From Rhodamnia argentea (taxonomy: Eukaryota > Streptophyta > Magnoliopsida > Myrtales > Myrtaceae), in contig NC_063158.1 of assembly GCF_020921035.1 (NCBI RefSeq), positions 6,616,001 through 6,680,000 on the forward strand: DNA of 64,000 nucleotides, given 5' to 3'. The position numbers were made by a program, and so were the translations under genes. This document shows positions 36,065 through 49,833 of this stretch, piece by piece (position 1 is the first letter of the stretch; each line of letters opens with the position of its first letter). The notes below the pieces were generated by a model that saw nothing but the letters and a program-made list of their open reading frames with translations, did no database searches and was not told the origin of the DNA.

Positions 36065-39000
36065 ATGAAGAACACACAGGTTAGTAGTCGACTTTACATC
36101 TCTCACAACTCTCTTCAATATCTGTCTGTGCTACTTTTCATGACCTCCTCTGGTTATTATATCTTGCTTTTTGCTTTATACAGCGTTAGAACCGTCCAGC
36201 TTCTTTCTATTTCATTGACTTTTCTATGCCACAACCTCACTGTCAGTGCTGCTATTCCAATAAAAAGAAGAAAGATTATGAAACTTCCTTGCACTTTGCT
36301 CAATGCCTCTGAACTTAGAATAATGACGCGGTCCTGCAGAAAGCAATTGTGGCACCCCTGCATTCATTTGCGCATGGTGTGGTTGGCTCATTTTGACAAA
36401 ATAATTTTCTTGTGAAAAAATGAGAGTGAAACTGGATGACATCACTGACACGTGGGGCATATAGGTCTTGCCGATGACCATCCAAACTTATACAATGACA
36501 TTTGGACTTTATCTAACTACACGATGTTACAATTTTTAGGTTCTGTTCAATTCTAAACAGTCAGATGTAGGTCAGAGACTGTTGAACAGCCCTGCTGCAA
36601 ATCCCTTCATTACAAGCACTTTATTAGTTTTTCTTATTTTCCACCTGAACACTGAGATGTTGTTTCATGTTGAAACTACAGGGCACACAAGAAATACAAT
36701 CTTCAAACCATGCTTCTCATGATTCTCAAAGTGACCAACAGAACAACCTGGGAGCAGAGGCTCCCTTGCCGGACTCCAGCTCTATTTCTACATCAAACAA
36801 TGAAACCAAAAGAGTTTCGCGCAAAGATATAGAACTTGTAAGCTTACTCATCCTACTTAAAATTTAAGTTGGTAGATGTCTCTTGTTCTCTTTTCAATAT
36901 ATTTTCCTCTTTAGATTATCATCCCTTGAAAAGCACTAATTCTTGTTCGTACTTTCTGTAATGTGGCTTTTTGTAGGTCCAGAATTTGATAGAGCGTTGT
37001 CTACAACTTTATATGAATAGAGATGAAGTTGTCAAGACACTGTTGACTAGAGCGACAATAGATCCTGCATTCACGACACTAGGTGCGCATAGTGGGACAC
37101 TATTGGAAGTCCTTGGGGCCACGGCTCATCTTCTCTTTAGATACTTAACTGAAGTTTGTGGTTATGGGTTTTGTTCTTTTGAAGGTCCTTGATGAAAAAT
37201 CCTTGTTTTTCCATTTGGTCACCTTTTGTATATGCATCAATCACCATATATTATGGAAATTCCTAATAACTCTATATATTTTTTCTTTGCCACATTCATA
37301 CTGAGAAATGATAGGAAAAATATGCTGCTGCTCACTTTTGTTGTACCATCTTTTTGACTTTGATATGCTTCAACTTATTCAACCATTTTTCTTTATTTCT
37401 TTATTTTCAGTTTGGCAGAAGTTGGAAGAAGAAAATGCTGATTTCTTCAGGGCGTACTATATCAGGTTAAAACTGAAAAAGCAAATTCTGCTGTTTAATC
37501 ACCTACTAGAGTACCAGTATCATCTCATGAAATATCCTGTGCCTCCAAAGGTCCCTCTGGCCCCTATACAAAATGGAATTCACCCAATGCCTGGTAAGCT
37601 AACCTTCTAATGATTTGGTTGGAAAGACATGCAACTGAGATAGAAGTTTGCAAGAACGAGGATATCTCCAAAGATTCATACTTGTTAGTCATGACGGAAA
37701 GTAAATATGCATTCCACATGTAGCATTAGTGCTGTAAAAGTTATACATATTTCATGCGTACGTCACTGAGAATCTATTGTAGTATTGCTATCTTACCCTT
37801 TTTTGGGAAGAGGAAACCATTGTGAAAATAATTAATGATCGGAAGAAAGTCTATTGGATTTAAATGCTTGAAAAACAAAAGAATGGAGAGGGTGAATAGG
37901 GGGAGGAGTATTTCCCGCTTGGATCCACCAATCTGATGCCCCTAGTGGTTATGAAGGTGGGGTTTTGAGTTTCACAACTTACCTAATGAAAAGAGATGAT
38001 CAAATCGTACCTCAATATGACTATGTGTTGTTACAGTAGATACCGATTTCTTCTGCCAAGCTAAGAAAAAACGGTACTAATCCCTTCCCTGCCGACTTTG
38101 ACTCCACTTTCATTCCACTCATCTTCTGCCCTTTTCTGTCCTTCCAAACAATAATAGGCTATATGAGCTAATTTTCAACATAAGCTGCCAGGGAGAGGAA
38201 AGAGGATGTTGGCCTTGTCTTTATGCTCAAACATGGAGTTAAGGCTCATATAATACGCCACCATGTAGTTGAGGTTGTATGAGCTAATTTTCATCATAAA
38301 CTGCCAAGGTGAGGAAAGAGGAAGCTGGGGGCTTATTTTTTTGTTCAAATATGAAGTTAATTTCCATTGTACATGAAGTTTTGCACATGCAAAGCATACT
38401 CTTTCCTTATCCCTATACCAAAATGCTAATCTCTGTTCTTGTGCTATACCCGCATACTATTCAATGATAAAGTTCATTCAAAGGGGATATGACTTGATGT
38501 ATTAGGTCCAAGCATTATTTGTTGTCAACTACTCTTCAACTCAACTTGTGTTCAGTGCAGTTAACAATTTACCTATGGGATACCCAGTACTGCAGCAGCC
38601 TGCAATTCCAGCACCAGGGCAACCTCATATTAACCCGTTGGGCTGTGGAATTTCTAGCTGTCATGTAGTGAATGGAGTTCCTGCACCAAGCAACTATCAT
38701 GCTATGCGTGTAAATTCAGGGAATGAGTAAGTACCAATACATTGTCATTATAATCTACTTCATCATATTTCACTACGACATTGATTTAACTTTCATTCTG
38801 GACCCATGTCCTGCGTATCCTGATTTATAGCTTTATACCAATTGGAATTGGGGATTAATTGTGTGCCATGTGTCAATTTGCTCAGTAATTTTCATAGTGC
38901 AGCACTGTCCTTTTAGCTGATCTGCTATGTGTTAATTGCATTCTTTGCCCGTATAATGGCATGGGGCACATGCTTTTGTCCCTCAACATGGTACTTATTG

Positions 39001-40606
39001 CAAAATGTAAGGGCAATTGCTGAGCATATGAATGTTTACAAGCATAAGTTATTTGATGTTTATACAATAATTGGGATTTGTGGGTTGTCATTTAGTTGTT
39101 GGCATTTAGTATTGAGCTGTACTCACTCGTGCCAAATCCTTCAATTGTCACTTTTTTTTCATGAGGCTAAAACATGATGTTTTACCATATTTTTCATGAT
39201 TGCGGGCTGTCATTTAGTCCCTGGCATTTGATTGATCGTTTTTTCTTGCATTGTTTAAGCCAAGTATTTTCCTGTGTGACATTGTGCCTGTACGTAGTTG
39301 AAATTTACCTCACTCTCTTAACTGGTATTAACAACTACCATTTCCCTTGATTTAATATGGCAATGGATAGCAGTGCAACTGATGCGTCTGCCATCATTCC
39401 TCCGAGCAGTGCCATGTCATCCATGTCAGAGATGCCTGTGAGTCCTACATCAGCGGCATCTAGTGGTCATTTCCCCTTCTCTGCTTCAGAAATATCTGGA
39501 TTGGGTGTAGATACGTCGGCACTTGATTCGGCATTTACATCTGATGTAGCAAGTTCAGTAGGATTGCAGCTTCCACCTGATGGGGGACCTGGGAATTCAA
39601 GAGACTCTCTTAGGTCATTGGATCAGATACAGTGGAATTTCAGTCTCTCAGATCTAACTGCTGATTTTTCAAACTTGGGAGGTATGTGGTTATTTATTCT
39701 TTCCTACAGCCATAGGTATTTGGTGTTCGAATGGCGTAAGTGTCCATTAACTCCATTCATTTGACTATGGCCTCTGTCATATCCTTACTCATACAAATCT
39801 TTGGGATATCTTTAATTGGAATTGCAGATTTAGGGGCCCTTGGAAACTACCCTGGTTCACCATTTCTTCCCTCAGATTCAGATATTTTGCTTGATTCTCC
39901 TGACCAGGAGGATATAGGTACCAATGCCTCCTCTTTTTCATGATGATTAACTCCATGCATCTGCAACCCATGAATGGAAAATATTCACTTCGAGACTGCT
40001 TTGAGTTGACAAATGTCTAGCGCAATGGAGAGGCATTACCTGAGAGATTTTCTTACTGTCCTTTCCAACAAAAAAGAAGAGGAAGCACGTCACTCCTTGC
40101 CTATTTCCTAGCTGTTCAAGCTTGAGTTACCCTAATGGAGTTCTATTGTGGAAGACTTTAGAACCTTATGCTAGTATTACTTATATGACAGGCACGATGC
40201 ACCCGGTTTGTCCTCTTTTGTAGGAAGGGATTCAAATCACTAGTTTTTTTTTTTTTTTTTTCCGCCCTTTTTGTAAATAAAGTGGAGATGAGAGAGGACG
40301 GGAGTGAGTTGGCTTACTAATGGAAACCCACTGGAGCAAAGCAAGATGGGGGAAGAGCTTATTGAGCCCATTTAAATCTCAGTCACCTTTTTTTGGTTTA
40401 TTTTGCATGACACTGTATTTACTCAATAGTATTGCATTTCCTTCCAGTTGGCCGTGTGCTCTGCTTAAAATATTTTACCTTGTCCTTCTGCGTGCACTAA
40501 TCATCCATACTAATGTTTTTACTCTTTTCTTTTTGCTACAGTGGAGGAGTTTTTTGTAGATGTCCCTGGGCCAACAGGTTCTCAGTCAGATGAAGAAAGG
40601 TCCTAG
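36065..40606 (+). CDS. plant protein 1589 domain (PF09713) protein, At3g61700-like
   Basis: Eight exons at 36065-36079, 36682-36837, 36977-37082, 37411-37593, 38561-38726, 39374-39681, 39828-39917 and 40542-40606 close in phase to 362 aa. Residues from about 50 to 108 form the PF09713 (A_thal_3526 / TIGR01589) domain: RKDIELVQNLIERCLQLYMN, EVVKTLL, and VWQKLEEENADFFRAYYIRL. This plant-only domain has no agreed biochemical function, though some small members are linked to light and clock responses. The rest is Ser/Pro-rich with a C-terminal DLTADFSNLGDLG and an acidic tail (EEFFVDVPGPTGSQSDEERS). The first coding exon has only five codons (MKNTQ), so another start is possible. It converges with ATG6, their stop codons lying about 1.3 kb apart. 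Order next to the nucleotidyltransferase and ATG6 matches Arabidopsis, apart from the insert. Confidence 0.85.
38163..38394. repeat. 116-bp tandem duplication inside an intron
   Basis: Two diverged copies, starting ATGAGCTAATTTTCAACATA at 38163 and ATGAGCTAATTTTCATCATA at 38279, both with GCCA(A/G)G(G/T)(G/A)AGAGGAAAGAGGA-like cores. They lie in intron 4 of the protein-1589 gene. Confidence 0.8.
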
Positions 40607-41912
40607 ATCCAAGTGAGACCTGATTTGTTAGGGTAGTTTAAGGATTAGGTTAGAAAAATAAGTCCTTGCCATCCAATATACTGGCCTGGTAGGTTTTTGT
40701 CAGTGACCAATGGGGAATTCTTCACTTTCACTTATAGCTTGTCACCGACAAATGTGGGCTTTTGTACTAAATATTACTTTGACAATCACTAGCCCCAGAT
40801 GGAAACTATTCTGCTGTAACTTTAATTTTCTCAGATTCGCCCAGCTTATGGACCTATTTATCTACCTCATTGAATATTGTCTTGGGAAAATTGTTGCGGT
40901 CACAATCCTTTCCTTCTCGACAGGTTGCTGCGTTAATTATGTGGTGGTATGGCATGTATTTTCTGTTTGGAGTGCAGATACTTTTCCACCAATGCCATGG
41001 TTGATAAACACTAAAATGGAGCAGCTTGAGGAAAATGCAGCAAGAGCAAATATCTGCTGCTTTTCCTGATCTGATTCTCTGTTGGGGTACCAATGTTGTT
41101 ATATTTTTCCCAGGATATCACCTTGCTAGATCAATTTGATTTATGTGTGGCATGCTAAATTTGTTACTATCAATGCCGTAATAGAAGGCATCTCAATTAA
41201 TCCTTACAAGGTATGAGCAAGAACCATGATCCGAACGCTTAATGACTTGGAGGGGATGGTCGAGTCCTCGCCAAAAATCTTCTGGTTTTGGAGTACTACT
41301 CGCTTCCAAATTGTCATAATGGCGAGTGTCCTTATTCCGTGTTATTGCACCTTTTAAAGTGCGTGCTACTCCTGACCCTTTTTTTTCCTGAAGCCTGACC
41401 CCCGACCTTGCCCTGTACAATTGCCTTCTCTCGACGTTGCCTTGTTTTTGGATGTTGGTTGATTTGGACGACCCTGTGATGTTGGCACATAAGCGTCCAG
41501 GATCAGCAACCAGTCGGTAGCATCTGATCTTTGATGAGAATTGTGGAATGTACATCAACGTAACCCTAGGCTGACATGTATGAACGGCACACCAGGCGGG
41601 CGATTGTGGATATCTAACTGATTGATCATCACAAAGATGAATTATATAGTAAATAGTAACCATCTGAGGAATTGCCAGTTGGTTTTATGTCATTGATCCT
41701 TGCCTCGGACTTGAGCCTGCGGCAACATATCGTCACAACCCTGACAATGCAAGGGATAGGCTTCACCCCACATATGATTCTGCTCTTTTTTGGCTAGCAC
41801 ATATGATCCTGTTGAAGCGAAAGGCAACGAAATTCTAAGACCTGAATAGTTTTGCGTACTTCTATTCTACTTCTAATATGTACATGTCAGATGCTTGAAT
41901 TGCCGTCACTTT
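40607..41912. other. convergent intergenic region between protein-1589 and ATG6 genes
   Basis: Holds the 3' UTRs of both genes. A minus-strand frame of 156 codons at 41193-41663 is not recognised and lacks a domain; it may be chance. I see no repeats here. Confidence 0.5.
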
Positions 41913-44900
41913 TTACAAATTTTGGGATCCAAACTTGGCATCAGTTCCTCGCCTTGCGTATAAGATGCCTGCAGCTGGAACATCAACATGCTGAGATACT
42001 GTTGCGGAAAGCGATTGAAAGTTGGTATTCCCAATGAACCAGTAGAGAGCCCATTTGAGATTGCACAGGGTATACTTTAGAGCTTTCGTCCAATTCTCCT
42101 GCTTATTGAAACTTTGCGTGATAGAGTAGTTCTCGACTTTGTCATTCTCAATCCTGCAAGAACATCTCACGTTTAATTATTCTAATCAGTGGGAAATGCA
42201 GTATTCAATCAACATTCTGGAGCACCTTTGTGTGCACGAAGTGAAACTACATATATGTCCTCATGTACCAAAATGAATACAAACTAGGGTGTCAATAAGA
42301 TTTCTCAATAGATAACATCCAGAATAGGTCCACAAGTTTCTTCTTGCTTTGACGCAACATTCATTAGCAAATCATAATTTTTTGCAAAAAGCAAATGATG
42401 TCCACAAGGTGAATTATTTTAGGTGATCCACATGTCCAGATGCAAATAATATTCCTACTATAAATAGAACAAAGAAAAGAAATATATTTTCTCCTTACGA
42501 CCATAAGGACGTTTACTAGCAGTCCAGTCAGGATATATCAAATCGACAGATTAACATCAGAAAAATTCGATTGAGACAATTATGTACATACAGAAAGAAT
42601 GAGATGGTGCATTCCATATTTCAAAGTTATATCTTCTTATAGGAAAAGACACTCACTTGTAAGGCAATTTGAAACATTTCTCTGGTGGTATGTTGTTCTC
42701 TTGATCCTTTGATTTAGCAAACTCAGCAAAGTCTTTGAGGCATGTCAAGAACAATGTCATAGCCTTGTCATAACGAGTGCTCCAGAACAAGTTCACAGGA
42801 CCAAACCTAGGAATTAAAAATTCTGTTACACCACAAACGAGAAACCCACACAGAGAACTACAACCACAACCAGATGTTTGACAATTACATTCTAATTTAA
42901 CTTCCTACAATTATCCCTGATCCTGATATGCATGAAGAGATGACAAAAGTGACAAGTTAATCATTAATGGGGTTTTCATAAATAAAAAGAAACATTAAGG
43001 CAAAATGTGTTTCTGAACCTACATCTAATTCAAGGAGGCATGGCCAAACTTTGAGACGCGCGTACAGGCTAAATGATATGAGAAGATTCAGTTCAATTGT
43101 GAGAAACTTATCTGTACTTACAGCTCATAACTATTGTTGCTGAGGTCCATAATCCGGGGGTAGCTTCCCATGGGAAGTATTTTTATACGGTATCTAAACA
43201 AACCACTCAAGGGAGAACACCCACTTGAATAATTTCAATCAGGCAATGTGATGAGTGCAAGAGTAGAGCTTGCATTTATCTACTTGGGTAAAATGATGTG
43301 TGCAAGAGTAGAGTTTGCATTTATCTATCCTATCGTCATAATAAGATGAAAATACCCTGAGCTTTCCCGGATAAGCAAAATTCTTGACACCACAGACCAT
43401 GGGAGCATTGAGTTCCATCTTTTTTGTTTCAAAACGGCACAAAAGCTAATCAACTTATGTTGAACCAGAACCTAAGAGATGACTGAGTTTTTCGATAAGT
43501 TACATAAAGGCAGAGGAATATCCGCCACAAAGAATATTTATATATGTGCAAAGGCTCATAATCATATCATAAGGACACTTAAGTATTTAAATCACCAAAA
43601 GAAGCTAGCTAAGAAGTGAGAATTCCCAACATGCCACCTTTAAAATATATCAGCAAACGTAAGAATCTGGAGCAAGAGACATGTAGAAGGGATCAGGACA
43701 CTAACACCCTCAAAGCCCATTACTACCCATAACTGGTTTTTTTCCTCAGCCTTACAATATTGTGCCAGATAATGCACCTAAAACAATGGCAATTAATAAA
43801 CTTATGCGCATGGTGCCAACTGCGATTTTTCCTTCTTCTTTTTTTTCCCATTTGAAGCACATTGATCTTATGCTGTGGTCAATTAAAGCATGAAGATTAA
43901 ATTCTAGATGAAATAAAGTAAAAGGATACGGAAACTTGGGCCGAAAATATTGACACATTGTATGTAAGAGGAGGCAAGCTTGGCCCCAGGCAGCATTTAT
44001 CTCATCCCACTCCACCTGAGCAATTCCACACAAAGTGAAAGGATAAAGTCAAACCCTTTAACAAGATGAAATGGCAATTGAAACATAGGTTTAAAAAATA
44101 GAGACATGTTAGATGAGGCCTGAGAATCACTCGCGACTGCACTGAAAGATGTGTACTAATCCAAGCAAGCTCTTTTTAATGCATGTCCTTGGAACAAGTA
44201 ATAGAAAAAACCTTAGATCAGAGAATCAGAGAAAAGGTTGTCAAATGTACAGAATGCAACTCAGCGCACAGCTTTTGTTCACTATGCGTCATGGAAGTTC
44301 CACCAAATGTTTTTTATTCCTAAAGAGTTGCGCTAATAGCAAAGGACATTCATGTACCACCACATGGTTTGATGTCATTATGAATAAAGATAAAATAGGA
44401 AGAGCTAAAAATGAACTGTCCAAACAATAGAACACATTCGAAGCGTAAACAGAGTATTTCTCACAGGAATTTTGGGAAGTCGGCCTAGTCGAAAATTGTT
44501 TATCGTCCCAAACTCTCCATCATGCCAGATGGGAAAGGCATCATTGAGGACATTGGTTCGCTTCAACAGCTCTAGATGTGCTTGTGAAACTTCAATCTTT
44601 GCCAAGATTGCATCTCTCTCTTCCTGTGGTAAATATATATTTTTTTCAAATTCAAAATTTTCGAGTTAGAAAATCAGCTGTGAAGTACCAACACGAAGGG
44701 AAATACATCACTGTTGCATCGCCTGTACATGCTTTTCACAATGCATGCGCTACATGTTTGTAAAGCTACAAACACTGCAAAGTTACGCAAAACAAATTAC
44801 AATCGTTCATCAGTGGAATTGGAGTTAGCAACTCACCGAAGACAAATCTAATTTGGATGGTATGCATAATAGCCAAATTCTCTTGGACAGATTACATGCT

Positions 44901-47784
44901 TCAGTCACAACTAATTGAGAACAATAACTGAGAATCAAGTAAAACACGACTTTGATGTCACAGAGGCAAAGGCTGCATAATTTGAGCTTTCACCGGCACT
45001 TTCAGTCTACTGATCTTCCACATATGGAAGTTAAAAGTTTCCAAAGCGAGTCACAATCATACTCAGAAATGAGATTTTGGAACTGCAGACTTCAATTCCT
45101 ATGATGCTATATAAGGATTCTAGATTTTGGATAACAAAGCAGTAGTGACAGCACAACAATCTTTCAACAATGTAGGGCTAAACAATCAAGTGCGAAATTA
45201 TGAAAGACAATCACAACAGAAAAACCATGCCTAGTTAGCTTCTTTGCAATAGACTTTGGGAACCCGTTTAGACTGTGCCCAGAAATTATAATATCGTGCA
45301 AGTCGAATAGGATTTTGACTTTCATTTATCATCTTGTCAATGCAAGTTGATATACTTATGTTCTTTCAAATTGGTCAAACCAACTGAGAATACCATAATT
45401 GTTACGAATAGTATGAGAAGGGTGCAATTCATGAACTACAGAGTATGGACAGACCTGATGTGAAGTCAGCTGAAACTGAAAATTGTTAAACTCATGCCAA
45501 TACCTGATGCACAGAAGTTCAAGAGTGATAAATAGCTAATAAAATCTTGATTCCCAAGTCTATGAGCAAGCAAGATCCAAAAGCAAATATGAGAACTGGT
45601 ATTTATTTCACCAGTGGAGACAGGATACCTCTCCTCCAATTCTTGAAAGCGGCTAGATTTTGTTTCTAGTTCCTTCAGTTCACCACTAACTTCCTTATAC
45701 TGTTTGTCTATTTCTTGTATTGCTACTTCAAGCTTCCTCTCTTCTTCTTCAATCTTAAAAGGAAAGGTATGGGATGTTAGTATTGATCTCAATCCCAGAA
45801 AACTCCATCAATAGTGTATACACACATATGCATCAATGATGAACCAAGTTCTTGGACGGAAAGGTGAAAAGGGAAGAAACACTGAACCAAGTGTCAAACA
45901 TATGTCAAATTACAGGAGAAAAATAATATTCTAAACTGCAGATATAACCCTCAAAAGTATGTCGAAGTATTACATAACCAGACTAATACTCTAAGCTGCC
46001 AAATTATTCACCAAAAGATAAAATGCCAAGGTGCAAGCTTTGAATATCCTCCCTGCAAGTGACCAAAGACTTTACTACCCTTAACATCGCTAGTTTTTTC
46101 ATTCCATCATGTCTAATGACGACACAGATTGCTCCATATGGGTTATACCACAGCTGAAATGCTTCCTTTACAGAAAATCATTAACAGTATAAGTATTTGT
46201 CTAGTCACTCTGAATATAATGCAGAAGAAAATGTTTATAGGGATGGTGACTGTAACACTAGATCTTATGACTCTAATAGAAATATAGACACACAGATGCC
46301 AGCTCTTTTTCATCATCATTTCCACTGAAGCACAACAAAGTCTTCTCCCGGCGTTAGATCTAAGGACCATGCAAAAACAGCACCCCCCCCAAAAAAAAAA
46401 AAAAAATAGAGAAAAGAAAAGAAACGAAGAATACCATAGAATGAAAGAACAAACCAATGACAACAATATTTCAAAACCAAACTCATAGTTCGATCTGGTA
46501 GCCTAATTGCACCTTTAGCTTCTCCTTAAGAAAATCAGCCTCGCTAAGAATATCGCGTGCCTCGCCCTCCAGTCTTTGCAAACAGGCTTCATAGGCTTCA
46601 ATATCTCTGTTTACATCTTCAACCTCCTTATCAAGTTTATCAGACAATATTCTCATGCATTCAAGGCATAGAGGCTGTTCAACCTGAGAATGGCAATGAA
46701 GGAGACGAAAATATTACATAATTCCACCACAAACAGCAAATGAAGCAAATTCCCTATCCTCAGAGGAAACACATTCGAGTTACCTGAGACTGTGTTGTAG
46801 CAATCTCAAATGCACATTTTAGGACTGTTATAGTTGTGTTAAACCCAGAATTGTTTGGTGGCAGAGGAACGGCTGCATGGCCCCCTTCGGATAAGGGTAA
46901 CTGGCCAGTTCCTCCATCTGAAGCAGATTCATTCTTATAGACTACAACAAAAGATTCATCCATGGCCTTCCCAGATGGGCTTGCATCAGACTGGAGGCTA
47001 GCACTAGCACCATGAGCACGTGGAGGAACCCCTTGTACCTGAGCTCTCTGTTTTGGCAATACAACGAAGGAATTGTCCATGCGAGTTGAACCCAACACGC
47101 TGTTCGCCCCATGCATTGAAGACCCGTGCATACCTGCAAATACAAGTGCCGGACATGGGATTTAGCACATTAGAGTGATTTCTCCCATCGAATTGCCCTG
47201 CCGAAACCATAAAAGATCATTTCCCCATAGTTACTAAATCCTTAAAGCAGCAAGTTGTCGTTTTTTATCTGAGCAAAGGTACGGTAAAAACGACGCTTGA
47301 TCGAGGCTGAATTACAACTCTCAGCAAAGAAATGGTTTTAACAGTCTCCAGAGGCAAGAAAAGCGGGACATCATACGGATGCTCGTCCGCAATCACGTCA
47401 GGGCAATCAATTAGAGGCGAATGCTATTCAGTTGCTCGATCTAGTCATCTTAATTACTCTAAGAGCATCTATTAACAAAAGATTTATTTCCCAATCCCCT
47501 GCCCCAATTGCCTTAAAGGAAAAGAGCGACTTAACAAATTACGAGCTAAAATTCAGCTGGCTCGAGCAGAAATTAATACTACAAGACAACAAGAATCGAA
47601 ACCAGGAGCAATAAGATGACGAAGAAACCGAACCGGAGCGGAAGGAGGGATCGTTCAAGTACTTGTCGGCGTAAGAATCAACGCCGACGATGGCGAGGGG
47701 ATTGTGACAGTTCTGGCACAACCAGCGAGGCAGATTCGGATCCACCGGGAAGCTCCGGCCTTTGCCCTCGCCGGCGTTCTTCAT
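41913..47784 (-). CDS. ATG6: autophagy protein ATG6 / Beclin 1 homologue, complete
   Basis: Ten exons in transcript order: 47784-47634, 47133-46784, 46683-46513, 45753-45629, 45503-45455, 44623-44465, 44015-43930, 43193-43122, 42806-42657 and 42153-41913. All junctions are GT-AG, and the frame closes at 517 aa, the length I recall for Arabidopsis ATG6. The protein is a subunit of the class III PI3-kinase (VPS34) complex that makes PI3P for autophagosome formation and endosomal traffic. Seen: N-terminal [13 protein letters not shown]; the block [19 protein letters not shown]; a coiled coil (about residues 170-275, [14 protein letters not shown]); and the evolutionarily conserved domain, with [32 protein letters not shown] and [20 protein letters not shown]. 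The ATG at 47784 is chosen because the open frame upstream has no earlier ATG. It converges with the protein-1589 gene and is divergent from SDE2 across 2.2 kb. Confidence 0.95.
43256..43326. repeat. 45-bp tandem duplication in an ATG6 intron
   Basis: TGCAAGAGTAGAGCTTGCAT at 43256 recurs with one change at 43301, a period of 45 bases, just upstream of the exon at 43122-43193 on the minus strand. Confidence 0.85.
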
Positions 47785-48245
47785 TTTTCCAGTGTCCGGC
47801 CGCCTCGGAGACGAGCTCTCTCTCTGATTCAGAGCTTGGAAACCAACACGCACATGCTTTGCCGAGCGACGACGAGATCACCTCGCGGGACGGTATCGAG
47901 TGAGTGCTCGCGTCGGGATCGTCAAAGACCTGTTCTTTTTGTCCGGGTCGGGTCGCGGGTAGAGACGGAGGGTGCCGTACTGGTAACGTTGGACGCAAAC
48001 TCGTTTTATGCGAACACGATATCGAGCCCGACTCGGACTGATTTTATGGATGGAGTGCATTAAAAAGTTCAAATTATTAAGCTGCATTTAATCTAATTCA
48101 TTTTTGATAAAAAAAATAATAATCTAATTCATTAAAAAATTTCTAAATATCTCGAGAACACTATTGAGATTGGACAAAATTGCAAGTGACCTCGAGTTTG
48201 ACTCAGAATTTAAAACAAAAAAAAACTAACAATTAACGGAATGAG
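47785..48245. other. ATG6 promoter and 5' leader
   Basis: The GC-rich stretch up to about 48050 is the likely leader and core promoter of ATG6 (minus strand). No separate gene is supported; frames here are shadows of the GC-rich sequence. Confidence 0.5.
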
Positions 48246-48850
48246 TATTAGTAGTGAGCAAAATAGATCGATCGGACCAAAATCGCCTCTACCGAACAAG
48301 ATTGACGAGTTTGGTCCGGTTCGAAGATCGTCAATCCAAGTCCCTAGTTCCTCAAGATAGCATTGGTGTCCAAGTGGTGCGGTTCTCGGTTCTAACGAGG
48401 AACAAGAGCGATGAACCGCCTACCCGGATCGACAAATTATAAATTTTTTTATTTATTTTATAAATACAATTGGTATGCGTAGACATAAGATTCTAGGCAA
48501 AGAAAGAGACCGGCGCATGTGGAAAAATTTTCAGTTAAATATTTTCTCATTAAATATAATATTGTACGTAGAAATTATATCCACATAACTACGTATAATA
48601 CCGAACATTGTATTCGATATTCACTGTGACATGGACATCTCCATATGAATCACAAAAATATTATATGTAAATATGTGAATATTGAACAAATCCATTTTAT
48701 ATAAATACATTTCCCTTTTCTTTTCATTTTACCGGTTCCAAAAGACCTACAATCCGATCCTTGGTTTCAAAAATTGAGAACGAGGATCACCTGTCCAATT
48801 GCCGGTTCCTGAGGGAATCGAACCAACTCAGACCATGTTCAACCCTAGGG
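48246..48850. mobile_element. GGACCGG-type element, copy 2 (diverged)
   Basis: The left end AGTGAGCAAAATAGATCG plus CGGACC, and the right end CAGACCATGTTCAACCCTAG (reverse complement CTAGGGTTGAACATGG), match the ends of the copy at 26.0-26.6 kb. The interior contains GGTTCTCGGTTCTAACGAGG and a similar T-rich stretch. Non-coding. Confidence 0.55.
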
Positions 48851-49437
48851 AGTATATTGAAGCATAAGCATATGTCTCACTTAATCATTAATTAAAAAAT
48901 GACTATGTACTAATGCTATAAGGACACTAATTGATCACATCACATTGTGCAAGAAAAAGGTTTCTTTTTTCGAGTATCAAACATGTCCTAGCAAAATTCA
49001 TCGTGTTAAAACTCGTCAATTTGCACGTTCACATTAAATATTTTCAAAAATATTAAATACTTACACGAATTTTACCTTTGGAGACCACTTTACACGTTCA
49101 CATTGATTATCTTAAATGTTTATCTTCATGCGGATGTTCGACAAAAAAAAGAAAAATTGCACATAGATGCAAAAATGAGTTTGCGATGAGGGGCAATCAG
49201 GTCTTTTCAATATAGGGATTCATTTAAATGTATATAAATGGTATTTGTAACAATATTGTTATATGTACGGTCATTAGATTTAAAGCGAACTATGTTTTTG
49301 GGATTTTTTCATTAATTAATTTTTGACATGATATTTATAGACCCCCCCAAAAAAAAAAACTTTGATGTGAACAATAACAATAAGTCGGGTAACTTCTCTT
49401 CTAAACAACCCGATCGTATGAAAATCCCAACCCAACA
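48851..49437. other. intergenic DNA, no gene seen
   Basis: AT-rich with an A run near 49348-49360. No coding potential recognised. Confidence 0.5.
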
Positions 49438-49445
49438 GTAAAATG

Positions 49446-49833
49446 ATTAATATCACGAAAAATCTCAAATTAGTTTACTTACGATAAATTTGCCTCAAGT
49501 TAATTTTTTTATCGCGAAAAACCTAAAATTGGTGCATTTATGACAAGTTTATCACTAAAAATTTCAAACTAGTATGCCTACATCTTTTAGTTTATGTTAA
49601 TAAATTGAGTTGATAACACAAAAAGTTTCAAATATGTACACTTGCGACAAATTGGAAGGTAAAAACTTCAAACTGGTATACTCATCTGCTGTCATATGTC
49701 ATATAACTCAGTAATTTGACAGTAAAATATAATGAAACTAACTGAAGATAATTTTATCATAGATATACTAATTTGGGAGTGAATTTAGGATGAATTTGTC
49801 ACAATTTACAAATGTGTAAGTTTGAGATTTTTC
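49446..49833. mobile_element. AATATCAC-type TIR element, copy 2
   Basis: Starts ATTAATATCACGAAAAATCT, and its end reverse-complements to CGAAAAATCTCAAACTTAC. Candidate 8-bp direct flanks GTAAAATG lie at 49438-49445 and 49834-49841. The interior repeats the same ~60-bp motif as the copy at 31.1-31.7 kb. It ends about 150 bp upstream of the SDE2 start codon. Confidence 0.65.

Noticed and set aside
41193-41663. 156-codon minus-strand frame between the convergent genes
   Set aside because: No recognisable domain and no splice context; it lies in likely 3' UTR DNA and is more probably chance.
46143-46466. 107-codon minus-strand hydrophobic frame inside ATG6
   Set aside because: Lies in an ATG6 intron and includes a poly-A/poly-C run; not supported by any domain.
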